DNA from: Bacteroidetes/Chlorobi group bacterium ChocPot_Mid
GTDB lineage: Bacteria > Bacteroidota > Ignavibacteria > Kapaibacteriales > UBA2268
Reading direction: 5' to 3'
Length of the DNA: 36,435 nucleotides
Assembly: GCA_003731675.1 (NCBI GenBank)
Contig: RCNQ01000060.1
Span: 1-36,435, forward strand
Part shown: in pieces, positions 1-8,748 of the stretch
Position numbering within the stretch: the first letter of the stretch is position 1
Layout: each line of letters begins with the position of its first letter
Position numbers and translations under genes: made by a program
Notes under the pieces: generated by a model
Databases searched by the model: none
Told to the model about the DNA's origin: nothing
Seen by the model: the letters and a program-made list of their open reading frames with translations, nothing else

Positions 1-771
1 AGTGATGAATTGAATTACAATGTTTTGCATAATCAAATAATTAAAACGACGCTTAATAATCTACTGCATATTAATGAACTTGACAAAACCATCCGAGAAA
101 ATTTGAGAGAATCATACAAAAAGATGAATGAGATTGATTTAATCAAAATTGAAAATAAGCATTTCGGTACAGTCCAGCTAAACAGGAATAATCGTTTCTA
201 TGATTTTTTGATGAAGATATGTGAATTGATACATTATAACCTTGAGATTGATGAATCCTCTGGAAATTATAGATTCATTGATTTTATAAGACACGAGCGA
301 AAGATGGCTACACTATTTGAATCTTTCGTAAGGAATTTTTACAGAATTGAATTGCCTATTCATGATCCAAAAGCAATAATAAAAAGAGAAGATATCTATT
401 GGGTAAATGAATGTAATAATAGAGTTCAGAATTCTTATTTTCCTGAAATGGAGACTGATGTAAGTATAATACTGGAAAATAGAAAAATAATTATAGAAAC
501 AAAGTACTATCCGAAAACTTTGGTGGAACATTATGATAAAAAGAAGATAAGAATAGACCATATAAGACAGTTATATGCGTATTTAAAAAATTCTGAAACA
601 AATTCTGATGATTCCTACAATACTGAAGGAATTTTGTTGTATCCCGAAACAGAAGAAAAGATTGATACAGTTGAAAATATATCAGGACATATATTTAAAA
701 TTAGAACAATAAACCTCAATCAAAACTGGAGAAAAATCCATGAGGATTTAATCAATATGGTTTTAAATTAA
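1..771 (+). CDS. mcrC: McrC-like subunit of a McrBC restriction system (5' partial)
   Basis: The frame is open to the left edge, so the true start lies outside; a TTG at 10 is only the first possible start inside the window. The opening residues (SDELNYNVLHN) match the McrC segment that precedes its helical middle region. The C-terminal half carries a PD-(D/E)xK-type nuclease core: Asp at codon 150 and Glu-x-Lys at 163-165, counted from base 10. In McrBC, McrB is the GTPase that recognises modified cytosine DNA and McrC supplies the nuclease; full McrC proteins are about 350-430 residues, so roughly the first third is missing here. mcrB would be expected just upstream, outside the window. Row 481-540 counts 15 G/C in 60, against 25 in 60 in the neighbouring epimerase (1261-1320), which fits an acquired defence island. 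Family assignment is by motif recognition. Confidence 0.8.
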   Translation, partial: SDELNYNVLHNQIIKTTLNNLLHINELDKTIRENLRESYKKMNEIDLIKIENKHFGTVQLNRNNRFYDFLMKICELIHYNLEIDESSGNYRFIDFIRHERKMATLFESFVRNFYRIELPIHDPKAIIKREDIYWVNECNNRVQNSYFPEMETDVSIILENRKIIIETKYYPKTLVEHYDKKKIRIDHIRQLYAYLKNSETNSDDSYNTEGILLYPETEEKIDTVENISGHIFKIRTINLNQNWRKIHEDLINMVLN

Positions 772-834
772 TTTTTCTATTCTGTCAGTTTTTCATGAGA
801 CACTAAAAATCAGATTAATCAGATTAATCGGTGG

Positions 835-1743
835 TTAAGACTTTGAGGTGATGTCTTTGAGTGCTTCTTTGATATGAGTAAATTTGAAAACGAAACCGTT
901 ATCAATAGCTTTTTGGGGTATTGCTCTTTGTCCTGCTAAAACTATTACCGATGATTCACCAAGTAAAATTCTTAAAATCAGGGAGGGAACTTTGAAAAAA
1001 GAGGGTCGTTTCAATACTTTACCAAGTACTTTTGCAAATTCGTTCATCTTTACCGGATTTGGTGCAGTAAAATTTACGGGTCCTTTTATACTTTCATTTT
1101 CCATTACCCATCTGTATAGTCTTACTGTATCTTCAATGTGAATCCATGGCATCCATTGATTACCTGAGCCCAAAGGTCCACCAATAAATAATTTAAACGG
1201 CAGTAACATCTTTGCTAATGCACCTCCTTTTTTGTCGAGCACAATACCTGTTCTTGCAGTTACCACACGACATTTTCCCCAAAGCTTGAAAGCTTCCTCT
1301 TCCCACTTTTTACATACTTCAGCGAGGAAATTTTTTCCGGGTTGTGACTTTTCAGTAATCACAGTATCGCCTTCATCATTGTAAATACCTACAGCAGAGG
1401 CATTTACGAAAACCTTCGGAATGTTGGAGGATTTGTTGACAGCTTCGACTAAGGCATTTGTGGTTTTAGTCCTGCTTTCAAGAATAATTTTCTTGTAAGA
1501 TTGACTCCATCTTTTAGAGGCGATTGAAGCACCTGATAAGTTGATAACAGCGAAACTGCCATCAATAGCATTTTGAAAATCATCAGAATTAAACAGGACA
1601 TGTTCTTGGGCATGTGGAAGAATTTTTCTGGACTTTTTCAAATCACGAGATAAAGAAACAACAAAATACCCTTCGTCAGCCAACAATTTTACGAGCCGTT
1701 TACCGATTAATCCAGAAGCTCCTGCAATACAAATTTTTTTCAT
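835..1743 (-). CDS. TIGR01777 family NAD-dependent epimerase (YfcH/SulA-like)
   Basis: This is an extended short-chain dehydrogenase of about 302 residues, the normal length for TIGR01777 proteins. The start chosen is the ATG at 1743, which gives MKKICIAGASGLIG with the Rossmann motif GxxGxxG at residues 8-14; an in-frame ATG at 1776 would add 11 residues that the family does not have. Further family marks are the NLSGASIASKRW segment, the NASAVGIY segment, and the GGPLGSGNQWMPWIH segment. The substrate is unknown; older names such as cell-division inhibitor rest on weak evidence. It faces mcrC tail to tail across 63 bases that hold a 9-bp direct repeat (CAGATTAAT twice, 811-828). No Shine-Dalgarno is seen upstream. 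It may follow rplI in the same transcript, since the genes are collinear with 94 bases between them. Confidence 0.85.
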   Translation of the reverse strand: MKKICIAGASGLIGKRLVKLLADEGYFVVSLSRDLKKSRKILPHAQEHVLFNSDDFQNAIDGSFAVINLSGASIASKRWSQSYKKIILESRTKTTNALVEAVNKSSNIPKVFVNASAVGIYNDEGDTVITEKSQPGKNFLAEVCKKWEEEAFKLWGKCRVVTARTGIVLDKKGGALAKMLLPFKLFIGGPLGSGNQWMPWIHIEDTVRLYRWVMENESIKGPVNFTAPNPVKMNEFAKVLGKVLKRPSFFKVPSLILRILLGESSVIVLAGQRAIPQKAIDNGFVFKFTHIKEALKDITSKS

Positions 1744-1837
1744 ATTAATCAAAAAAAATGAGCGATGAAAATTCAATCGCTCAAATTACAAAAAATATTT
1801 TAAAAAGTGTCAGCTTTTTACTAACAGCTTTCTGATT

Positions 1838-2296
1838 TTACTCTTCACTGATAACCCAAATCTTGAGATTAGCAGTAATATCGGTGTGAAGTCTGACTTT
1901 AACATCGAAAACGCCTAATGTTTTGATAGCATCTTCAATAATAATTTGTCGTTTATCTATTTCGTATCCACGCAATTCAAGTTCCTGAGCTATCATTTGT
2001 GAAGTAACAGAACCATAGAGGCGACCTTCTTCTCCAACCTTCATAGGAATACTGATTTGTAAATCTGCGATTTGAGCAGAAATTTTCTCAGCATCGGCTT
2101 TTTCGAAAGCACGGATTTTTTCAAATTGTTTTTTCTCTAACTCAAAAATTCTCAGGGCGTTTGGTGTTGCATGGTATGCAAGCTCTCTTGGAATTAGATA
2201 ATTGCGAGCATATCCGGGCTTAACGTTAACAATTGAACCCATTTGCCCAAGATTATCAACATCTTGTCTTAATATTACTTTCATAGAATTTGCCAT
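1838..2296 (-). CDS. rplI: 50S ribosomal protein L9
   Basis: L9 binds 23S rRNA near the L1 stalk and helps keep reading frame. The N-domain is plain: MKVILRQDVDNLGQMG, then the PGYARNYLIP segment that is the L9 signature. A long connecting helix rich in Glu, Lys and Ala follows, then a C-domain starting near GEEGRLYGSVT. At 152 residues it is full length. Two starts are possible: ATG at 2296 (MANSMKV...) and ATG at 2284 (MKV...), which would give the more usual 148 residues; neither has a clear Shine-Dalgarno. It lies 54 bases after rpsF on the same strand and is surely cotranscribed with it. The genes ssb and rpsR, which usually sit between rpsF and rplI, are absent. Confidence 0.95.
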   Translation of the reverse strand: MANSMKVILRQDVDNLGQMGSIVNVKPGYARNYLIPRELAYHATPNALRIFELEKKQFEKIRAFEKADAEKISAQIADLQISIPMKVGEEGRLYGSVTSQMIAQELELRGYEIDKRQIIIEDAIKTLGVFDVKVRLHTDITANLKIWVISEE

Positions 2297-2350
2297 TTAT
2301 AAATTTAATAATATTCTTAATTTTAAATACTTAATTAATCCGTTGGGATA

Positions 2351-2788
2351 TTAAGCATCAACAGCTTCTTTTTCAGTCTGAACGACATCTTGCTTAGGTT
2401 CGATTTTGATACCCTGACCAGCCGCTTCTTCAAGACTTCTTGCTAATCTTTCTTGTTGTTCAGCTGCTCTTTTAACTCTGAACTCACGTAACTTAGTAGA
2501 AAGTTGCAAAGTTAAATGCCTCAAAACGGTATCTTCAAGCACCATAAATCTTTCCAAAATAGGAATAGTGTTGCTGTTAGCATCAAAAATCATATGCACA
2601 TAATAGCCGTTATACTTTTTGTTAATCGGATAAGCAAGGCGCCTTCTACCCCATTTGTTGATTTCCTGCACCTGACCACCATGATTTTCAATATAACCGG
2701 CAACCTTCGAAATAACAGTTTCAATGTCGTTATCTTCAAGTGCTGCGTTGATTATAAATGTCGTTTCATAAAGACGACGTTCACTCAT
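2351..2788 (-). CDS. rpsF: 30S ribosomal protein S6
   Basis: S6 binds 16S rRNA in the platform as a heterodimer with S18. The RRLYETTFIIN start, the GGQVQEINKWGRRRLAYPI segment and the GYYVHMIFDA strand are typical. The core ends near residue 105, and about 40 extra residues rich in Gln, Glu and Ala follow, as in many Bacteroidota S6 proteins. An AGGTGAT sequence just before the ATG can act as a Shine-Dalgarno. It is the first gene of the minus-strand run rpsF-rplI-epimerase and is divergent from the membrane gene at 3075. Its partner S18 is not encoded nearby. Confidence 0.95.
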   Translation of the reverse strand: MSERRLYETTFIINAALEDNDIETVISKVAGYIENHGGQVQEINKWGRRRLAYPINKKYNGYYVHMIFDANSNTIPILERFMVLEDTVLRHLTLQLSTKLREFRVKRAAEQQERLARSLEEAAGQGIKIEPKQDVVQTEKEAVDA

Positions 2789-2813
2789 ATTATCACCTAT
2801 ATAGTTATAAAAC

Positions 2814-2843
2814 TAACTTCTACATTACATTTTTGTGAAGTTA
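2814..2843 (-). promoter_or_regulatory. Possible hairpin in the rpsF leader
   Basis: A perfect 7-bp inverted repeat (TAACTTC at 2814-2820, GAAGTTA at 2837-2843) with a 16-base loop lies 26-55 bases upstream of the S6 start codon. In many bacteria the rpsF leader carries an RNA structure bound by the S6:S18 complex for feedback control. The conserved CCG bulge of that motif is not evident here, so only the hairpin is claimed. Confidence 0.25.
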
Positions 2844-3074
2844 CTCATCAAAGAACTACAAATTTATTGTTTTTTCTGAAATTAGCCAAATATTATTTCA
2901 TTATTTTTAAAATTATTTTTAATAATTATAAGATTTAGGTAATTTTATTAGAAATCTTTTGAAAAATTGATATTTTTGGGTTATTTGAAAAATTAAAATT
3001 GCTATTTTAATATTTTATGATAAATTTTCTTTATGTGAAGAGAGACTTATTGATAATGTAACTTAATAAATGAA

Positions 3075-5201
3075 ATGAGAAGAACAGTTTCAAATACTTA
3101 TCTTGTTTTTTCTTTAGGACTTACTTCTGTTATCTTTCAGATAATAATTCTCAGGGAATTGCTTTCTGTCGTCAATGGTAATGAGCTTTCAGTAGGAATT
3201 TTTCTGTCAATATGGTTGTTGTTAACAGGTCTGGGGGCTAAAGCTTCAGTTTTAATTAAGATAACAGAGACCAAAAAAATTATCGGCATTTTTCTCATTT
3301 TTACGATTCTTCCATTTTTCTCAATAATTTGTTTCAGGGTATTGTGGTATTCAATTTTTATCCCTGGTGAGATGATTGGTATTGTTCCGTTATCCTTTGT
3401 CATGTTGTTTTTATTATTACCATTCACCTTTATTTCAGGTGCATTATTTACACAGCTAAGTTCATGTAATAATGAAAAAACAAGGATAGGATACAACTAT
3501 TCGATTGAAACTTTTAGCAGTATGTTAGGTTCTATTCTGGCAGGATTAATATTAGTCTATTACTTCAATTCACTGCAGATTATCATTCTTGTAACGATTG
3601 CTAATTTGTTGCTGTTAATTTATTATTCATTCATAAATGATAAGCAATTTTACTCTATAATTTGTTGCTTTCTGCTTTCTGGTTACATAAGTTTATTTCT
3701 TCATGATATTGACCTTGATACAAAAAACTTTCTTTTTCCCGGGCAAAAACTTATTGAACATCGGGATACGCCTTATGGAAATGTGGCAATCACAAGGACA
3801 GGAAACCAGCTAAATATGTTCGAATCCGGGATTTTATCTGCTTCCAGTAATAATATAATAAATAATGAGGAAACTGTACATTTTGCAATGGTTCAGCATC
3901 CGAATCCCAAAAAAATACTGATAATGGGAAATGCTGTTTTTGGAATTATTGATGAAATTTTGAAATATAAACCTGATATTCTTGATATTATTGAACAAAA
4001 TGAATATCTCAATGAAATTGATAAAAAATATTATAATTCCAGTAAAAAAAATTCTGATGTTGTTAATTTTATCTTTAATGACCCCAGATTATTTCTTTCA
4101 AAAGAGATGAGGCAATATGATGTTATCATATTAAATACACCTGCTCCTATTACAGCACAATTGAACAGACTTTATACCACAGAATTTTTTCAGCTATTAA
4201 AAAAGCATTTGACTTACAAAGGAGTCATTTCTCTTAAAATGCCTGCAACTGAAAATTATATAGGAAAAAATTCTGTTGTTTCACAATCAATCATCTATAA
4301 CACTTTGAAAAATGTTTTCAAAAAAGTTATAATTATACCGTCTTCTTCCAATCATTTTTTTGCATCTGATTACAATCTTACTTACAGTATAGCAAAGGAA
4401 ACTGAATCAAGAGGTATCGAAACAAAATATGTCAATAAATTTTATCTGAATGAATTCTCTATTCTTCAAAGGGCTGATTTCATTATTGCATCTTTGGACA
4501 GCAATGCTGAAATCAATACTGATTTCAAACCCGTTGCTTTTTATTCAAACATTGATTACTTTTTAAGCTATTTTGAAACAAATAAAATCTGGATAATCAT
4601 AGCACTGCTGATAGTTTTTCTTGCGATTATCATTAGGTTGAACATATCCGATTTTATTATGTTTTCGACAGGATATGCTTTAATGCTATCGGAAATAATT
4701 CTAATTTTCAGTTTCCAGATACTTTTCGGGAATTTATATCAGATTATCGGAATTATTTTTGCACTTTTTATGCTTGGAATGTCATGTGGTGCTATGTTTA
4801 TTCATAGAAAAAGTAATAAACTAAAATTTCTTACTCAAAGAAAGTCAATCAGCTTAATGCTTTTTTTATTTGCTGTAATGCTTACTGTACTGCCATTTAT
4901 AAAAACAATTGCATATTTATTATTGAATGAGTATCTTATTTATACGGTTTTATTTGCGTTGATATTTGTCATCTCATTTTTAGCTGGAGGACTTTTTACT
5001 AATTTATCTTTACAATACGAAAAAGACAATTCGATAATAGTCGCAAGACTTTACAGTTCGGATATGTTCGGTTCAGCTTTTGGGGCAATATTGCCGTCTT
5101 GCTTCCTGCTTCCAGTGTTAGGCATTGAACTGACAAGCTTAACAGGAATTGCTCTGATGCTCATCTGTCTTTTTCTTTTCGTTGTTAAGAAAGCTAATTA
5201 A
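3075..5201 (+). CDS. Membrane-embedded spermidine-synthase-like protein
   Basis: The 708-residue product has an N-terminal block of about six hydrophobic segments (residues 1-210), a soluble middle (about 215-490) and a C-terminal membrane block (about 495-706). The middle resembles the Rossmann fold of spermidine synthases: DVIILNTPAPITAQLNRLYT starts at residue 349 and is followed by EFFQLLKKHL and GVISLKM. The key motifs are not those of true spermidine synthase. The glycine-rich SAM loop is reduced to MGNAVFG (284-290), and the catalytic acidic segment after DVII is replaced by NTPAP. Proteins with this architecture are widespread in environmental bacteria and have no settled function; polyamine synthesis is doubtful. 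It is divergent from rpsF and lies 69 bases upstream of the protease gene, perhaps in one transcript. Confidence 0.75.
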   Translation: MRRTVSNTYLVFSLGLTSVIFQIIILRELLSVVNGNELSVGIFLSIWLLLTGLGAKASVLIKITETKKIIGIFLIFTILPFFSIICFRVLWYSIFIPGEMIGIVPLSFVMLFLLLPFTFISGALFTQLSSCNNEKTRIGYNYSIETFSSMLGSILAGLILVYYFNSLQIIILVTIANLLLLIYYSFINDKQFYSIICCFLLSGYISLFLHDIDLDTKNFLFPGQKLIEHRDTPYGNVAITRTGNQLNMFESGILSASSNNIINNEETVHFAMVQHPNPKKILIMGNAVFGIIDEILKYKPDILDIIEQNEYLNEIDKKYYNSSKKNSDVVNFIFNDPRLFLSKEMRQYDVIILNTPAPITAQLNRLYTTEFFQLLKKHLTYKGVISLKMPATENYIGKNSVVSQSIIYNTLKNVFKKVIIIPSSSNHFFASDYNLTYSIAKETESRGIETKYVNKFYLNEFSILQRADFIIASLDSNAEINTDFKPVAFYSNIDYFLSYFETNKIWIIIALLIVFLAIIIRLNISDFIMFSTGYALMLSEIILIFSFQILFGNLYQIIGIIFALFMLGMSCGAMFIHRKSNKLKFLTQRKSISLMLFLFAVMLTVLPFIKTIAYLLLNEYLIYTVLFALIFVISFLAGGLFTNLSLQYEKDNSIIVARLYSSDMFGSAFGAILPSCFLLPVLGIELTSLTGIALMLICLFLFVVKKAN

Positions 5202-5270
5202 ATAATAAAAACTTAAAACTTTATAATTTCCGTCTCTAACTCGAATTAATTTTTTAATTTGAAATTTAAT

Positions 5271-6350
5271 ATGAGTCAGGAACTTAATTCATACTTTGAA
5301 CCAAAAGACCAGCAAAGGAAGAAACATTCTGTTTACTTTCACATATTTCTTTTTTTGGCTACATTTCTTACGACAACAATAGCTGGTGTGCAGTGGGCGG
5401 GGGAAGATTTTACACATTTGGAAAACATAGCTTATGGGCTAACTTATGGAATTTTGATGATGCTGTTTTTTTTCTCCCATGAGTTTGGACATTATTTTGC
5501 GGCAAGATATCATAAAATCGATGCAACATTGCCATATTTCATACCTTTCCCACCTGCACCCGGGTTGATAGGACTATTCGGAACTTTCGGAGCAGTAATA
5601 CGGACAAGGTCACCTATTTTAACGAGAAAGGCATTGTTTGATATTGGAGTAGCAGGTCCTATCGGTGGATTTATAATGTCTTTGATATTCTTGATATATG
5701 GCTTAATGACATTGCCAACAATTGATTTTATTTATCAAATTCATCCTAATTATTTGGTATTTAACAATGGGGATATACCTGTTCAAGGGTTGTTTTACGG
5801 AGACACGCTATTGTATTCAATTTTGAGTAGTGTCTTTGCAAATCCAAATGGTTTTTTACCACCGATGAATGAAATATACCATTATCCTTTTTTGAATGTG
5901 GGTTGGTTTGGTTTGTTCGTCACGACATTAAACATGATGCCGATAGGTCAGCTTGATGGGGGGCATATCGCTTATGCCATGTTCGGAAGAAAGATTCAGG
6001 GCAAAATAGCAAAGATTTTTTGGTGGCTGATTATGATAATGGGTGCTTTTGGTGTCCTCAATATCATTCATGAAACTCTTGAATTAGAGCATATTGGGAC
6101 ATCATATTATTTCTTGAAACAAATTTTTTTTCCAGCACTGGATTTCATCAAAGTAAATGCACCATTTCTATACAAATCTTGGACTGGCTGGCTTTTTTGG
6201 GGTGTTATTACCAGACTATTTATTAAACTTGACCATCCACCAATAAGAGATGACGAGCCATTGAGCAGAAATCGGATGATTGTTGGTTGGATTTCGATAA
6301 TAATATTATTTCTTTCATTCTCATACAATGGTTTATATTTTATTGAATAA
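5271..6350 (+). CDS. Site-2 protease family (M50) membrane metalloprotease
   Basis: This is a 359-residue intramembrane zinc protease. The ATG at 5271 was chosen over an in-frame TTG at 5259. The zinc site is HEFGH at residues 70-74 within a transmembrane helix, and the second M50 motif NMMPIGQLDGG lies at 221-231, giving the third zinc ligand Asp229. A conserved FGAVIRTRSP segment near residue 105 and about seven hydrophobic segments complete the pattern. The order of elements matches the bacterial and plant EGY-like S2P group without PDZ domains, rather than RseP. Such proteases cut membrane-spanning regulators, but no anti-sigma factor is encoded nearby, so the substrate is unknown. Its stop is six bases from the converging transporter gene. 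Confidence 0.88.
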   Translation: MSQELNSYFEPKDQQRKKHSVYFHIFLFLATFLTTTIAGVQWAGEDFTHLENIAYGLTYGILMMLFFFSHEFGHYFAARYHKIDATLPYFIPFPPAPGLIGLFGTFGAVIRTRSPILTRKALFDIGVAGPIGGFIMSLIFLIYGLMTLPTIDFIYQIHPNYLVFNNGDIPVQGLFYGDTLLYSILSSVFANPNGFLPPMNEIYHYPFLNVGWFGLFVTTLNMMPIGQLDGGHIAYAMFGRKIQGKIAKIFWWLIMIMGAFGVLNIIHETLELEHIGTSYYFLKQIFFPALDFIKVNAPFLYKSWTGWLFWGVITRLFIKLDHPPIRDDEPLSRNRMIVGWISIIILFLSFSYNGLYFIE

Positions 6351-6355
6351 TTATA

Positions 6356-7870
6356 CTACTTAGGGACTGCCCATAAAGGGAACTGATTCGGATTGATGCC
6401 GAGCATGAAGTCTCCAAGGTAATAAAACAGCACAGATACCAAAATTACTCCAATAATATCCAATAACAGACCGGTTTTAAACATCTGTCTTATCGTTACT
6501 TTTCCTGAACTAAATACAATTGCATTTGGTGGGGTACTTACCGGTAGCATAAAAGCTAATGAAGCAGACAAAGTTGCAGGTATCATTAAAAGCATCGGAT
6601 TTAGCTTCATTGCAAGTGATAATGCGGCAAGTATGGGCAACATTGTTTGAGTTATTGCAGTGTTAGATGTAAATTCTGTCAATACAGCCATAGTTATACT
6701 AATAATCATTATCATTAACAAAGGTGGCAGTCCTTTGATTATTTCCAATTGATTACAAATCATTTGGGACAAACCAGATGACTGAAATCCAGAAGCAAGA
6801 GCAAAGCCACCACCAAAAAGCAAAATTATCTCCCAAGGCAATTTACCGAATGCATCCAGATTCAGTAATCTTTTACTCTTAAAATTCTTCGATGGTATAA
6901 CGAAAAGAATAAGGGACATAAAAATTGCTACTGTCGAATCATCAACGAACTTGTTATTGCCGAGGATACTCGACCATCCGCTAAGTGTTGCAAAACCAAA
7001 ATTCAAATCTGTCCGAAAAATCCATAACAATGCAGTCAAGACAAATACAACCAATACCACCCACTCTTCATAACTGGTTTTTCCTAGTGTCAAAAATTCA
7101 TCTTTGACCATGCTTTTGCTAATCACTGCATTATTCTTAACTCTGTAAAGTATTTTAGTCATCAAAACCCATGCAACCAGCAACATAATTACGGTTATTG
7201 GCAGAACAAGCAAAGTCCACATACCAAAACTGATTTGGGGTGCATCAGGAAAACTTATCTGAAATATTCTTACAAAAGCAAGGTTAGGTGGTGTGCCGAC
7301 CAAAGTAGCAATTCCTCCCAAAGATGCACCATAAGCAATGCTTAGCATAATAGATACGGCAAATTTGTCGGCATCTTTACCAGCATGCAACTGATTCATC
7401 TTAGTTACAACTGATAATCCAATCGGTAACATCATCAGAGCTGTTGCAGTATTGGAAATAAACATTGATAAAAAAGCTGATGCAATCAAAAATCCAAGTA
7501 CTATTCCCGAACTCCCTGAACCTAAAAACATAATTATAAGCAAAGCAATTCTTCTATGCAAATTCCAGCTTTCCATTGCAATGGCAATTAAAAATCCTCC
7601 GACAAATAGGAAAATTGTATTATTGAAATACTCAGATGCAACAGAACCAGCTTCGGAAATTCCCAATAAAGGGAAAAGAACAATCGGTAACAAAGAAGTA
7701 GCTCCCAACGGTATTGCTTCACTAACCCATAGAACAGCCATCATAATAGCTACCCCAGTCATTTTCATAGCGAGTGAATCGGTACTGCTATTACTTATAA
7801 AGATGAAAAACATTAAGAATAGTATTGCAAGAATTAATGCTATACTTTTACCTGTTTTATTTTCGCTCAT
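6356..7870 (-). CDS. SLC13/DASS family sodium-coupled anion symporter
   Basis: The 504-residue integral membrane protein has about 11-12 hydrophobic segments. It holds both SNT motifs that bind substrate carboxylate and sodium in the DASS family: SNT at 139-141 and 402-404, each in a re-entrant hairpin context (SNTATALMMLPIG and SNTAITQTMLPI). GTPPN at 192-196 and the signature STPPNAIVFSSG near the C-terminus also fit. Members import dicarboxylates such as succinate or malate, or sulfate, with sodium at the inner membrane. The intact SNT pair favours a di- or tricarboxylate, but the sequence does not fix the substrate. It is a lone gene, convergent with the protease and divergent from the lipoprotein at 8100. 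Confidence 0.9.
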   Translation of the reverse strand: MSENKTGKSIALILAILFLMFFIFISNSSTDSLAMKMTGVAIMMAVLWVSEAIPLGATSLLPIVLFPLLGISEAGSVASEYFNNTIFLFVGGFLIAIAMESWNLHRRIALLIIMFLGSGSSGIVLGFLIASAFLSMFISNTATALMMLPIGLSVVTKMNQLHAGKDADKFAVSIMLSIAYGASLGGIATLVGTPPNLAFVRIFQISFPDAPQISFGMWTLLVLPITVIMLLVAWVLMTKILYRVKNNAVISKSMVKDEFLTLGKTSYEEWVVLVVFVLTALLWIFRTDLNFGFATLSGWSSILGNNKFVDDSTVAIFMSLILFVIPSKNFKSKRLLNLDAFGKLPWEIILLFGGGFALASGFQSSGLSQMICNQLEIIKGLPPLLMIMIISITMAVLTEFTSNTAITQTMLPILAALSLAMKLNPMLLMIPATLSASLAFMLPVSTPPNAIVFSSGKVTIRQMFKTGLLLDIIGVILVSVLFYYLGDFMLGINPNQFPLWAVPK

Positions 7871-8023
7871 AATTTTATCAATATATAATAAATATTTTCA
7901 CAAATTACAAAAAATCTTATATTAGTTTCTTCTTGTTACCGAAAAATATCTTCAAAAATTATTTTTTTGAAACAAAAAAGACTATTGATTCGTAAAATGG
8001 AATAATAACAGTTCAAAAATATC

Positions 8024-8056
8024 ATAATGTTGAGACTACGATAACTATAATGTTGA
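8024..8056. promoter_or_regulatory. Direct repeat pair, possible operator
   Basis: ATAATGTTGA occurs at 8024-8033 and again at 8047-8056, 23 bases apart start to start, in the 229-base region between two divergent genes. GTTCAA (8011-8016) and TTGAAC (8053-8058) form an inverted pair around the same place. A TAAATTTG box at 8065-8072 fits the Bacteroidota -7 element TAnnTTTG, 28 bases before the lipoprotein ATG, but has no TTG at the right distance upstream. The repeats would be placed to act on that gene. Confidence 0.25.
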
Positions 8057-8099
8057 ACTCATAATAAATTTGTAAAACATATATTATGAGGAAAATAAA

Positions 8100-8552
8100 A
8101 TGAAAAAGTTCAAAAATTTAAACACTATTTTACTATTTTCAATTTTTGTTTTATTAATTACATCATTTGCATGCAACGAAGCCAGCAGAACAAATGATAT
8201 GGTTGCTCCTGGATACGAGGATTGTGATTTTCTTTTACTTGCTAAAAAACACTCTTTGAATTGCTTCCCGGGAGAGAGCGGTAAATTCGATATATCAATT
8301 CTGCCCGGAAGCAAAATCACTACACCGATAAAACTTAGCATTGAAGCAGACCCTTGTTTAAAAGCTAAACTCAGCAAAACTGAAATAACTGAAGAAGACC
8401 TTAGTGCTTATATCAGCTTTTGTACCAGAACTACATTCAAAGACTGCAAATATACAATTATAGTTAAGGCAGATTACAACGGCAAGAAAATTCAAATACC
8501 GTTAAATCTTGAAGTGATTGGTTCGGATAAAGTAGTAAAAGAGCCTTGTTAA
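8100..8552 (+). CDS. Small exported protein, probable lipoprotein, function unknown
   Basis: I do not recognise this 150-residue protein. It begins with a basic N-terminus and a hydrophobic stretch (residues 10-24) ending SFAC, so Cys25 could be lipidated; the -3 to -1 positions are a weak lipobox, as is common in Bacteroidota. The mature part has further Cys residues (in EDCDF, LNCFP, DPCLK, SFCTR, KDCKY and the final EPC), suggesting disulfides outside the cytoplasm. Strand-like segments such as GKFDISILPG and YTIIVKADYNGKKIQIPLNLEVIG suggest a small beta-sandwich. A GAGG sequence lies upstream of the ATG. It stands alone between a divergent transporter gene and recN on the other strand. 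Confidence 0.65.
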   Translation: MKKFKNLNTILLFSIFVLLITSFACNEASRTNDMVAPGYEDCDFLLLAKKHSLNCFPGESGKFDISILPGSKITTPIKLSIEADPCLKAKLSKTEITEEDLSAYISFCTRTTFKDCKYTIIVKADYNGKKIQIPLNLEVIGSDKVVKEPC

Positions 8553-8587
8553 GAATACTTAGTTATTATAAGATAGTTACTGATAGT

Positions 8588-8615
8588 AGAAAGTGGAAAG
8601 TGGAAAGTGGAAAGT
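8588..8615. repeat. Heptanucleotide tandem repeat (GGAAAGT, four copies)
   Basis: The first copy is AGAAAGT and the next three are exact GGAAAGT, filling 28 bases in the gap between the lipoprotein gene and the end of recN. Its unit length matches half the 14-bp repeat at 27319-27368, and both arrays are purine-rich on this strand. Short intergenic heptad arrays are known from cyanobacteria and Bacteroidota; they have no assigned role. Confidence 0.85.
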
Positions 8616-8748
8616 ATTCTACTGACTGTAAATTTATAAACTCTTCAAAATAATTTTCGATTTAATTACAGTATGTAATTTCGGAAGGAAAGATTCATTC
8701 AATAAAAAGTAGGATAACTCAGTGAACTTCAATTATCTAAATACAGGA

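Noticed and set aside
809..821. AATCAGATTAATC, found again as its reverse complement at 26988-27000
   Set aside because: Both sites are intergenic, but a shared 13-base word is expected by chance in 36 kb of AT-rich DNA.
3820..3836. GTTCGAATCC word resembling a tRNA T-arm
   Set aside because: It lies inside the spermidine-synthase-like coding region and no acceptor, D or anticodon arms can be formed around it.
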